Below are positions 29,253 to 37,891 of a DNA stretch of 64,000 nt, piece after piece. The DNA is from Deltaproteobacteria bacterium (GTDB lineage: Bacteria; Myxococcota_A; UBA796; SXON01): NCBI GenBank assembly GCA_014191855.1, contig BJHF01000003.1, positions 1-64,000 on the forward strand, in the 5' to 3' direction. The position numbers and the translations under genes are program-made. Each line of letters starts with the position of its first letter. Within the stretch, counting starts at the first letter, position 1. The notes below the pieces were generated by a model. The model ran no database searches. It saw nothing but the letters and a program-made list of their open reading frames with translations, and was not told the DNA's origin.

Positions 29253-29764
29253 GGAGCCCCTCCCGCCGCCGCGGGAACGCCCGCGCCATCTACCAGCACC
29301 GGATCCGAGAAGAGTGGGAGCACCTGGCCTCCCGACACACGCTGCGTCGCCGCGTCGAACACGCCGATGATGATGTCGTAGGAGATCGCCCCATCCGGCG
29401 CGACGATTACCGTGTTCGTGGCGGGGTGACGCTGGCGGGCAGCGACCATCGCATCGGACAAAGATGCAAAGTCGTAGTCGGCCGGCCCGCAGGGCGCTCT
29501 GCACGGCAGGTTGGCCTCACCGTCGCTCGATCCGCGGACCACGAATCCCGTGGGCAGGATCCGGACAACCACCCGTTCGGCGTCCTGTTCATCCAGCTTC
29601 TCGCGGCTTGGCGCCTCGCTGGCCGTGATCGTCGGGTTCTCGACGATGTGCTCGTTCACCGTCACGAACCGCACCGCGATCAGCACGATGGGGATGATGT
29701 GAACAATCGTCGACAGCACCGGCGTAAGATCGATCTCCGCGCCAACCGGATGCCGCTTGCGCAT
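29249..29764 (-). CDS. ExbD/TolR-like protein lacking the canonical TM aspartate (cassette 2)
   Basis: MRKRHPVGAEIDLTPVLSTIVHIIPIVLIAVRF followed by periplasmic domain with IVAPDGAISYDIIIGVFDAA; position of the usual Asp is Ser. Confidence 0.8.
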   Translation of the reverse strand: MRKRHPVGAEIDLTPVLSTIVHIIPIVLIAVRFVTVNEHIVENPTITASEAPSREKLDEQDAERVVVRILPTGFVVRGSSDGEANLPCRAPCGPADYDFASLSDAMVAARQRHPATNTVIVAPDGAISYDIIIGVFDAATQRVSGGQVLPLFSDPVLVDGAGVPAAAGGAP

Positions 29765-29767
29765 CGA

Positions 29768-30442
29768 TCAGCGACTCGGGAACGGCAGAACCGGCGCGCC
29801 ACCCGAGGACTCTTCCGCGGCGCGCAGCGCATTGAGCAGGTTGATCATCTTGAGGCCGTAGTGGTCGATCTCATCCAACAACGAGTTCGCCCGAGCCGCG
29901 ATGATGCCGTGCGCCACCAGCGTTGGAATCGAGACGATCAACCCAAAAAATGTCGCGTACATCGCCACGGCGATACCGCTGGACAGAAGCTGGCCGCGAG
30001 TCTGGGCGTCCGCCTCGCCCACCGCGTCGAAGGCGATGATCAGGCCGTGAATCGTGCCAAGGAGCCCGATGAGCGTGGAGACGTTCGCGATCATCGGCAG
30101 GAATGCGAGCCGCTGGTTGATCTGCGGGTGAACCTCGAGCGTGGCTTCCTCGATCGCGTCCCGCAATTCTCCGTCTGGCCGATCCGCCCGTAACAACGCC
30201 GCCTTCACGACCCTCGGCAACGCGGCCGCGGGCTCGGCGTTGCACAGCCGGAGCGCGCCGTCGACATCGCCATCGAGCAGCAAACGCTGCACCTGCCCCA
30301 TGAATGCCGGCCCGTGGACCGCTGCACGCAAGAACACGTAGAACGCACGATCCGCCGCGATGGTGAGCGACGAGAGCGCGCAGGCGAGGATTGGCCACAT
30401 GAAGATGCCGCCCTTCGCGAATCCGTCCAGGAGCACCTGCAT
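29768..30442 (-). CDS. MotA/TolQ/ExbB proton channel family protein (cassette 2, AglR-like)
   Basis: IANVSTLIGLLGTIHGLIIAFDAVGEADAQTRGQLLSSGIAVAMYATFFGLIVSIPTLVAHG. Confidence 0.9.
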   Translation of the reverse strand: MQVLLDGFAKGGIFMWPILACALSSLTIAADRAFYVFLRAAVHGPAFMGQVQRLLLDGDVDGALRLCNAEPAAALPRVVKAALLRADRPDGELRDAIEEATLEVHPQINQRLAFLPMIANVSTLIGLLGTIHGLIIAFDAVGEADAQTRGQLLSSGIAVAMYATFFGLIVSIPTLVAHGIIAARANSLLDEIDHYGLKMINLLNALRAAEESSGGAPVLPFPSR

Positions 30443-30448
30443 GCGGGG

Positions 30449-30658
30449 CTAGAACGGCTTCTGCGCCACGCTGTCCACGACCTTGGGGAGGAAGCTCTGG
30501 GTGAGCTCCAGGTCGTACTTCGGCGTGAGGTTCTGCTTGTTCATGATGATCGCGACTTCGGGCTTCTGGATCTTCACCTTGACCTCTTCGCCCAGCTTGA
30601 TGCCAGCGGAAGCCGGGTGCACGAGCAGCAACAGGGTGATCAGCATCAGTTCCCCCAA
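30449..30658 (-). CDS. Small (69 aa) predicted periplasmic protein
   Basis: MGELMLITLLLLVHPASAGIKLGEEVKVKIQKPEVAIIMNKQNLTPKYDLELTQSFLPKVVDSVAQKPF; signal peptide, sits between and overlaps cluster genes. Confidence 0.65.
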   Translation of the reverse strand: MGELMLITLLLLVHPASAGIKLGEEVKVKIQKPEVAIIMNKQNLTPKYDLELTQSFLPKVVDSVAQKPF

Positions 30659-32262
30659 GGTGTCGGTTCAGGTTCTGGTTCAGGCGACGGCGCAGGCTCG
30701 GGCGCGGGCTCAGGAGCGGGGATCGGCGCCGGCGCCCAGGTCGGATCGGGCGGGGGGGCCGGGACCGGCTCCGGCGCGGGTGTCCAGGTCGGCTCGGGCT
30801 GCGGGGCGGGGGCGGGCTCGGGTGCCGGTGCCCAAGTGGGATCGGGTGCTGGAGCAGGTGAGCCTTCCGGAACCGGGGCCGGAGCGGCTTCGGGCAGCGG
30901 GTCCGGAGCGGGCGTGGGCGCGGACTCAGGAGCGGGCGGCGGCAGCAGAGCAGCGGCCTCTTCGGCCTCCCGCTTCGCCCGGGCCTCCTCGGCCTCTTTC
31001 ACTGCCTTCTCCTGCTTCTTCCTCGACTTGTCCTGATCCTTACGAAGCTGCGCCGCCCACGCATCCAGCTCTGCGACCGGACCGCCACCTGCGCGACGGT
31101 ACGCTTCGATCTCGGCGAGCGCCGTGTCCCACGACTTCAGGTAGTCGCCGTAGAGCACGGCGAGGTTCTTGTGCGCCTCGGCGTTGCTCGGCTCCAGCCG
31201 CAGGGCGTCGTTATAGGCGCGGATTGCATCTTCGTAGCGACCTTCGCCCCGATACGCGATCCCGAGGTTCAACCGTGGGCCTGCTTTGTCGGGGCTGAGC
31301 GCGACGATGCGCTCCAACAGCGGGATCGCATCCCGGTAGTTGCGGTTATCAAGGTAATAACTGCTCAGATACCCGAGCGCGGCGCGCTGGTTCGGATCGA
31401 GCTCAAGCGAGGTAGAGAACGCAACGATCGCATCCCCGGTGAACCCGTCCCGGAGGTGAATCTGGCCAAAGTTCGCCTGCAAGCGGGCGTTCCGATCGGC
31501 GCCCTCGATAACTTCGAGCGCCTTGTAGGACATGAAGCGGGCAAGATCGACCTGGTTCGTTTCGAGGTACACCGAGGTGAGCTCGTTGTAGACCTCGATC
31601 GCCTTGCTGTTCACCTGCAGGGCCGCCTTCGCTTCCGCCACCGCGTCTGGATACCGCTTGAGTTGCCGCTGCGCGTCGATGGCTGCGACGCGAAGATCCA
31701 CATCCGCAGGGGCGTGACGAATCCCCGCCTGGAAGCTGGCGAGCGCGGCCTCGTACTGGCCGCGACGAGCGGAGAGCGCACCAAGGTTGAGCCAGGCCTT
31801 CGGAAACGCCGAGTCTACCTCGGTGGCGCGGAGCCACGCACGGCGGGCCTCCGTGTCGTCCCCCAGGATGTGCTGAGCGACCCCGATGTTGTAGGGGATC
31901 TCCACCATGTCGGGATAGGTGGACGTGAGGGGCTTCAGTAGCTCCAACGCTTGCTTCGCCCGACCGGCATCCTTCGTCGTGAGCATCGCCACGGCGTCCG
32001 ATAGCGATTTTTCGGGGCCGGTTTCGGCGGGGGCCGACCACGCCGCCGCCGGGTCGGCCGCAGGGATGCCCGTCGCCGAGGGATCCGCTGCCGGAGAGAG
32101 GCCCGAGGGGTCGGGCTGAGGGACCGGCTCCGCGGGAAGCGGTGCCGGGGCAAGCTCGGGGGCCAAGGTGGGCGAAGCTGCGGTGGGCAGCGGAGCCGAG
32201 GGCGCGGCGGGCTCGACCGGATGGGGCACGCACGCCAACGAGAGCAGCAGCAGTACGCTCAC
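30646..32262 (-). CDS. TPR-repeat lipoprotein with Pro/Ala-rich C-terminal tail (GltE/AglT-like by context)
   Basis: Lipobox LLLLSLACVPHP; serial TPR units (AWLNLGALSARRGQYEAALASFQAGIRHAP...); tail of PTWAPAPEPAPAPQPEPTW repeats. Confidence 0.8.
   Translation of the reverse strand: MSVLLLLSLACVPHPVEPAAPSAPLPTAASPTLAPELAPAPLPAEPVPQPDPSGLSPAADPSATGIPAADPAAAWSAPAETGPEKSLSDAVAMLTTKDAGRAKQALELLKPLTSTYPDMVEIPYNIGVAQHILGDDTEARRAWLRATEVDSAFPKAWLNLGALSARRGQYEAALASFQAGIRHAPADVDLRVAAIDAQRQLKRYPDAVAEAKAALQVNSKAIEVYNELTSVYLETNQVDLARFMSYKALEVIEGADRNARLQANFGQIHLRDGFTGDAIVAFSTSLELDPNQRAALGYLSSYYLDNRNYRDAIPLLERIVALSPDKAGPRLNLGIAYRGEGRYEDAIRAYNDALRLEPSNAEAHKNLAVLYGDYLKSWDTALAEIEAYRRAGGGPVAELDAWAAQLRKDQDKSRKKQEKAVKEAEEARAKREAEEAAALLPPPAPESAPTPAPDPLPEAAPAPVPEGSPAPAPDPTWAPAPEPAPAPQPEPTWTPAPEPVPAPPPDPTWAPAPIPAPEPAPEPAPSPEPEPEPTPWGN
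30649..30951 (-). repeat. Low-complexity Pro/Ala/Glu tail with recurring (D/E)PTW motif
   Basis: DPTWAPAPEPAPAPQPEPTWTPAPEPVPAPPPDPTWAPAPIPAPEPAPEPAPSPEPEPEPTPWGN. Confidence 0.75.
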
Positions 32263-35200
32263 TTGGCACCTCCAGACTTCGGCGATGCGGGCCCCGCGGT
32301 TTCCATGGTGCTGTCGTTCAGGGTACCCCGACTTTCCTGGCGCTCCGACGGGAATTCGATCGGGAAGCGATCATGGAGCAGCTCGACGGTCTTGCTGTTC
32401 CAGGTGCTCCAGCGCTTGTCGACGCGGGCTTTTTCGAGGGCGGCACCGAGCCGGGCCTTGCCCGTGTCCTCCGCTTTGATGCGGATCGGGCTGAACTTCT
32501 CGTCGACCAGATCCTGGAAGAGCTGTTGCTCCTCCTCGTTGAGGCCCGGGGGCAGCGGGTAGGCGTAGACGATGTCGGAATACGCGAAGTACGCGGCACC
32601 CTGGACGTAGAGCGCAGCCGCCGCTGCGTCATAGTCCTGGTACGTCTGGATCAACTGCAGCGCGTCGTCCGTGAGCTTCCGAAGCTCTTCCGGCTTCTTG
32701 GTGAGCACGAGCTCCGCGTTCGTCTTCTCGTTGGTGGTCCACTTGAACGTCTTGAACGCTTCAAGCTCGGCCACGAGGGCTTGCATCGGCGCGAGCGCCG
32801 CAAGCTTCCGCGCATCCGAGTTGACGCCCTTCGAGACGTTGTCGCGGAACGTGGCATCGAGATCTGCAAGCTTTTGCGCGGCTTTCCGCTTGTCCCCCTT
32901 CGCGAGGTACAGGTCGGAGAGCTTGGACTGGGCGATGATCGCGTGGCTGGCGTTGAAGCCCGGACGATCCGAGGGGAAGTTCCTCAGGTATCGCTCGTAG
33001 AATTCGATCGCCTGCGCGCTGCCGACGAGCTCCCACTGCTCGCCGGCCTTCCAGTAGATGATCTCGGCGTCGGGGACGTTGGGCAGGTTCGCGTACTTCT
33101 CGTACGCCTGCGCCGCTCCCTTGTGATCGCCGATGCCGGTGCGGAGGAAGGCGGCGCTGTAGAGGGCCGCGGGCGAATCCACGTTCTCTGGCGCAACCCG
33201 AACCAGAGTTTCGAAGTACCTGATTGCTTTGTCGAGCTCGAGGATGGAGCTGTAGCCGGACGCGATCCGGAAGTACAAGGACTTCGAGCGTTCGTCCGTC
33301 GGGTTCTCGTTGATGTACTTCTCGAACAGGACGTTGGCCTGCCCGGTTTGTCCACCGAGGTCGAGCTGGTTCGCCTGGTTGTAGAGCGCCACCGATGCGT
33401 ACTTGTGCTTCGGGAACTCAGCCAGGAACTTGCCATAACATTCGGCCGACCCCAGATGATCGCCGCCCCTTCCAGTCTGCAAGCAGATCTCGAGGGTGCC
33501 CTCGGTCACGATGTCTTCGACGTTCAGCTCGCGCGCCTTGGCAACGAGCGTGGGGATGTCGCCTTCGTTGGTATACGTCTGCAGGATGAGCTTCGCCGAG
33601 AAGCCCGCTTCTTTGCTTCCCGGGTATCGATTCACGACGGACTGCAGGCGCTTGCGCGCATCATCGTAGTAGCCGTGCGTGAACGAGATGACGCCGCCGT
33701 AGTAAGCCATGGCCGGGCGGATCTTGTCGAGGACGGGGATCCACTCCGGGTCACTGAACTCGCGGTCGGCGAGATCGTCGGCGGCGACCCGGAAGGCCGT
33801 TTGCTCGTCCGACACCATGTACTGCACGATCTGCTTGCCGAACGGCGTGGTGATGGTGTTCGTGACGAGGGCACCCTGCGGCACATCTTCGAGCTTCCCG
33901 TACTTGGCCAACGCGATCTGCTCGCGCGACTTCATGAGCTGGAAGCGGGCCCCATCCTTGAAGGTGCTGTGCGGGTTCTTCAGCACCTGCTGGTACTGGC
34001 GCGCCGCCTCCGCGAAGTCCCCCGCGCTGAACCACGCGTAGGCCAGATACCACTCGTACTGGTCATAGTCAGTCGCGAACGGGTACTTCTGCAGGAAGTC
34101 GCGGAAGGTGACCGCCGCGTCGCGACACATGGCCGCGTCCGTCGTTTCCCGGCAACGGATCAGCTTCTCCGTGGCCACGGTCGCGAGGGAGGACTCGATG
34201 AAGCCGCGCGCCTGCGCGATCGCATCCGGGTTGTTCTTGTTCGCGGCGTACCAGCTCGTCTTGTCGGAGTACTTCTCACCCAGCTCCTCAAGCGCCTGAC
34301 CGGCGGCCGAGTCGTTGTGAACCGGCATCTTCACCGCGTAGATCTGGGAGATCTCGTGCTGGTAGATCGGGTTCTGGGGGTGCAGGGGCCAGTTGGACTG
34401 GAGGAAGCGGTAGGTTTCGACCGACTCCTCGAACTTCGCCTGCGTGGTGAGGATGGACGCGAGGCGCTCGATGACGTCGTGTTCCCAGCGTTTGTCCCCC
34501 ACCTTCGCGAAGTGGGCCTTGGCGATGTCGACCGGCTTCTTTCCTTGGCGGTCCGCCATGTCGGCGTAGGAGATCGCGAGGTACTCAACCGCTTCTTTGC
34601 GGGTGTCGGCCACTCGCCCAGAGCGATCGTAGAGGGAATCGGAGTAGTCGAGGAGCTGGACGAGGTAGGCCAGCGCGCGATCGTACTCGTTTAGCTTGTA
34701 ATGCGACCAGCCAAGCTTATAGATCGCGCGATCGTAGTTGCGCCCGGTCGGCCCGTCGGCGAGGACGGCGCCGTAGTACTTGATGGCGGTGCGAACGTTG
34801 GCGACCGGGTCTTCCCGGGTGGCGGGGAGCTCGAAGTAATACTCGCCGAGCCGCATGTTCGAGTCGTTGGCGAAAACCGACTTCGAGTACCGGGTGACGA
34901 TGGCCAGGTAGGCATCTCGCGCCGCCTCGTCGTCCTGCTGCATCGCATTGCTCGACCCGTAGCACCAACCGAGCATGTAATAGGTGTCGGGGCGGTACTC
35001 AAAGTCGGGGTAGCTGGCCAGGATGTCGTTGTAGATGCCGATCGAGCGGCGGTAATCCTTCTCCGGAGGCTCGGGCAGCACCATGCTCGGGTTTGATTCC
35101 GCTTGATCCTGCAGCTTGCCGTACTCCTCGGTACGCGCGACAAAATCCAGCTCCGACTCATCGTAGTAGAGGTCGGCGAGCCGGAACTTCATGTCCGCCG

Positions 35201-35522
35201 AGTACCGAGTGTTCGGATAACGCTGGAGGAACGTTTCGAGTTTGGCGATTGTTACGCGGCGCAGCGTGTTGCCGTCGTCTTCCGCGCGGGCCATCGCCGC
35301 GCCAAACGAGGAGAGAATGCGGCTCCGCTCTTCTTCCTCAGTGAGATCCACGATCTGGCGGACGTCGCCTTCAAACTCGGCCATCCGGGCGGCGTAGCGC
35401 TCAGCCGTGTCCCGAAAAGCACGGAGCTCCGCCTCGTTGGGTTCGGCCTGCGCCTTGGCGGGCGCGAGGAGGGCCAGGAGCAGCAACGCAGAGAAGGATT
35501 GCGGGCGGAGGGAGGCGATCAT
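32259..35522 (-). CDS. Large periplasmic TPR protein (AgmU/GltD- or AgmK-like by context)
   Basis: 1087 aa with signal peptide and many TPRs (FLQRYPNTRYSADMKFRLADLYYDESELDF...); 4-bp ATGA overlaps with both neighbours. Confidence 0.8.
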   Translation of the reverse strand: MIASLRPQSFSALLLLALLAPAKAQAEPNEAELRAFRDTAERYAARMAEFEGDVRQIVDLTEEEERSRILSSFGAAMARAEDDGNTLRRVTIAKLETFLQRYPNTRYSADMKFRLADLYYDESELDFVARTEEYGKLQDQAESNPSMVLPEPPEKDYRRSIGIYNDILASYPDFEYRPDTYYMLGWCYGSSNAMQQDDEAARDAYLAIVTRYSKSVFANDSNMRLGEYYFELPATREDPVANVRTAIKYYGAVLADGPTGRNYDRAIYKLGWSHYKLNEYDRALAYLVQLLDYSDSLYDRSGRVADTRKEAVEYLAISYADMADRQGKKPVDIAKAHFAKVGDKRWEHDVIERLASILTTQAKFEESVETYRFLQSNWPLHPQNPIYQHEISQIYAVKMPVHNDSAAGQALEELGEKYSDKTSWYAANKNNPDAIAQARGFIESSLATVATEKLIRCRETTDAAMCRDAAVTFRDFLQKYPFATDYDQYEWYLAYAWFSAGDFAEAARQYQQVLKNPHSTFKDGARFQLMKSREQIALAKYGKLEDVPQGALVTNTITTPFGKQIVQYMVSDEQTAFRVAADDLADREFSDPEWIPVLDKIRPAMAYYGGVISFTHGYYDDARKRLQSVVNRYPGSKEAGFSAKLILQTYTNEGDIPTLVAKARELNVEDIVTEGTLEICLQTGRGGDHLGSAECYGKFLAEFPKHKYASVALYNQANQLDLGGQTGQANVLFEKYINENPTDERSKSLYFRIASGYSSILELDKAIRYFETLVRVAPENVDSPAALYSAAFLRTGIGDHKGAAQAYEKYANLPNVPDAEIIYWKAGEQWELVGSAQAIEFYERYLRNFPSDRPGFNASHAIIAQSKLSDLYLAKGDKRKAAQKLADLDATFRDNVSKGVNSDARKLAALAPMQALVAELEAFKTFKWTTNEKTNAELVLTKKPEELRKLTDDALQLIQTYQDYDAAAAALYVQGAAYFAYSDIVYAYPLPPGLNEEEQQLFQDLVDEKFSPIRIKAEDTGKARLGAALEKARVDKRWSTWNSKTVELLHDRFPIEFPSERQESRGTLNDSTMETAGPASPKSGGAK

Positions 35523-37891
35523 CGCTCGAGGTTCTCCCGGATCACGCGAAAGCGTTCGTCGAGCTCGTGCAGCATCGACGCGCGCTCGTCTACGAGCGTG
35601 TCCTGCTCATCATTGTTCTCCATCCGCCGAAGCCAGTACACGTCGACAATTCCCTTGTCGGCATCCACCACGTCCGCCTCAAACTCCGCCTGCAAGCCGC
35701 GCAGACCGATCAAAACCGCGCGGGTGGCCACGCTCTCCGTCGCGGCGGCGCTCGCATCGAGATCGCGACGCAGCTCGGTGACCTTTTGGGCGGTGGACGC
35801 AAGCCGTTGGCGCACGGCAGCGGTTTCCCGCGCCTCACCTGCAGCCACGGCCCGCGCGGCATCGGAGGAGCTCGTTTCAAGCTTCTCCAGGGTGGCCCAC
35901 AAACGGTCAATCTGCGCGTAGAGCGCGGCGCTGTCTGTGTCCTGCGCGTTGCGCCGGAGCGAGGCGACGCGGCTGCGCAGCGACGCATACTTCGTGATCG
36001 CCGAGGCCCGCCCCACGTCGTCCTCGCGGATGGACCCGGACTCCACCGCCCGAAGCACCTTCTTGCGCACCACCTCCGACTGCGCGGCCTCCAGATCCGA
36101 GGAGGCCTTCGCCAGGTCGGCGCGTGCAGTCTCAAGCTCTGACCTCACCTTCTCCGTTTCGGCCGGTGACAGCTTCGAAGAGCCGTTGCTCAGAACCTCG
36201 GCCAGGCTCCGACCGCTCGCCGCTGCCTCATCCGCAACCTGTTGGATGCGGAACGCGCGCTGCTGCACCTCACGAACCTGAGCTTCGTAGAGCTGAAGCC
36301 GGTCGGTCGTGCTTCCAACACTGGAGTCGGCCGCGGTGGCGCCCTCCTCAATACCGGCCAGCTCCTTGCCGAGCGCGGTGACCTCGGCCTTTACGGGGCC
36401 CGACGTCTTCGCGCGAAGATACTGCAGCTCCGCCTCGAGGAGACGCGCGCGCATTGCCAAGGCGGCGCCGCGCATGGTCGTGAGCTGGTTTCGTGCGGCC
36501 ACGAACATACCCAGCGTATCCTTCTCGGAAGAAAGCGCGGTTTGTAGATCCGCCACGTCCCGCTCCGCGCGGTCCAACTCTTGCCGCTGACGCCCCGTTT
36601 CCAGGTAGGCAGCGATCGCCCGGCTCACGTCTTCTCGACCGAGCAGCATCTCGATGGCGTACGCCGGCAGGCCGGAGGTGCCGCCCGTATCCCCGATACG
36701 CTCGATGAAATGCCGCGCTTCCGCAGTTCCCTGGCTCAGCTCTTCGAGGCGCGCCGCGACCGGCGTGTACGAGGCGACGACATCCTCGTAGGAGGTGCGT
36801 GCGGCGTCGTACTCCTTGAGCTTCATGTGCAGGTGGCCCTGAAGCACGCGCATCTGCGCGGTGTACTGGTGCTCGGGGTAGGCGAGGAGGAAGTTGTCGA
36901 CCTGACCCAGCGCATCGCGCCAGCGATCGGACGCATCCGCAGCGGCGAGCTCCGCTTCCCGAGAGCCACGCTCTGCGGCACCCTCACGAGCCTCGGCAGC
37001 GCTCCCCTGCTTGACGTAGCTCCACACCGACTCGTACAGCTTGTCGGCGAACTCGGGAGAGTTCCGATCGATCCGGCCGTAATACTTGCTGGCCTCCGCG
37101 AAGTCCCCCACCTCGTAACTGAGACGACCCAAGGCCAGGATCGCGAGATCCTGAACGCGCTTCTGGTCATCGTCCGACACGGCGGCGGTTTCGATCTTCT
37201 GGAACTCGGTCGTGGCCTGCTTGAGGTTCCCCTCCTGGATCATCAGCACGCCAAGCTGGTAGCGGGCGCGTGTGTACCAAGGGCTGGTGGGCGCGATGGC
37301 ATCGAACATCGACTTCGCCCGCGCGAACTCCTTGCGGTGCACGAAGGACTTCGCGAGGGTATAGTTGACGATATCGGTGGCCGGCACCTTGCCGGAGACG
37401 ATCCAGGTGTTGTAGTAGCCGGTGAACCCGGCATCGTCTCCAAGCAACGCATACACTTCAAGATTGCGGCGAACCGCATCCGCGAAGTAGGGGTGGGTTT
37501 GGCCCTTGTCCACGATGGAACGGTAGACCTCCTCGGCCGTGCGGAGGTTCCCCAGCTCCACGAGGCACTCCGCGAGGTACCACTCGGAGTCGCGCGCGAG
37601 GTCCGCGTTCCCGAGCGCGCGGGACTGCACCAGGATGTAGAAGCTCGTGGCCGCGCTCTCGTAGTCGCCGACCAGGTAGGAATAGACGGCATCCTCATAC
37701 CGCCGCCGGGCCTCGGACACGCCGATGAGGCCCGAGCGCTCGGAGAAGTTCAACCGGGTATCATCAACCTCGGAGCTCACTTTTCCGAGTTCATCCTCCA
37801 ATTCACGCAGGCGTTCGCCCGTCGCCTTGTCGGCGGCGTAGCTGAGCCCCGGAACGAACAGGAGCGCGAGGAGCAGCAGCCTACTTGCCAT
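35519..37891 (-). CDS. Periplasmic TPR + coiled-coil protein of the gliding-type cluster
   Basis: 790 aa; signal peptide MASRLLLLALLFVPGLSYA; TPR-like N-half, long coiled coil, C-terminal DERASMLHELDERFRVIRENLER. Confidence 0.75.
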   Translation of the reverse strand: MASRLLLLALLFVPGLSYAADKATGERLRELEDELGKVSSEVDDTRLNFSERSGLIGVSEARRRYEDAVYSYLVGDYESAATSFYILVQSRALGNADLARDSEWYLAECLVELGNLRTAEEVYRSIVDKGQTHPYFADAVRRNLEVYALLGDDAGFTGYYNTWIVSGKVPATDIVNYTLAKSFVHRKEFARAKSMFDAIAPTSPWYTRARYQLGVLMIQEGNLKQATTEFQKIETAAVSDDDQKRVQDLAILALGRLSYEVGDFAEASKYYGRIDRNSPEFADKLYESVWSYVKQGSAAEAREGAAERGSREAELAAADASDRWRDALGQVDNFLLAYPEHQYTAQMRVLQGHLHMKLKEYDAARTSYEDVVASYTPVAARLEELSQGTAEARHFIERIGDTGGTSGLPAYAIEMLLGREDVSRAIAAYLETGRQRQELDRAERDVADLQTALSSEKDTLGMFVAARNQLTTMRGAALAMRARLLEAELQYLRAKTSGPVKAEVTALGKELAGIEEGATAADSSVGSTTDRLQLYEAQVREVQQRAFRIQQVADEAAASGRSLAEVLSNGSSKLSPAETEKVRSELETARADLAKASSDLEAAQSEVVRKKVLRAVESGSIREDDVGRASAITKYASLRSRVASLRRNAQDTDSAALYAQIDRLWATLEKLETSSSDAARAVAAGEARETAAVRQRLASTAQKVTELRRDLDASAAATESVATRAVLIGLRGLQAEFEADVVDADKGIVDVYWLRRMENNDEQDTLVDERASMLHELDERFRVIRENLER

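Noticed and set aside
30314-31298. Gly/Ser/Ala-rich plus-strand ORFs
   Set aside because: Antisense of the Pro/Ala tail and adjoining TPR/ExbB genes.
32142-34694. 850-aa plus-strand ORF
   Set aside because: Antisense to the 1087-aa TPR gene; Arg/Val/Leu-rich with no recognisable domain, typical spurious ORF in high-GC DNA.
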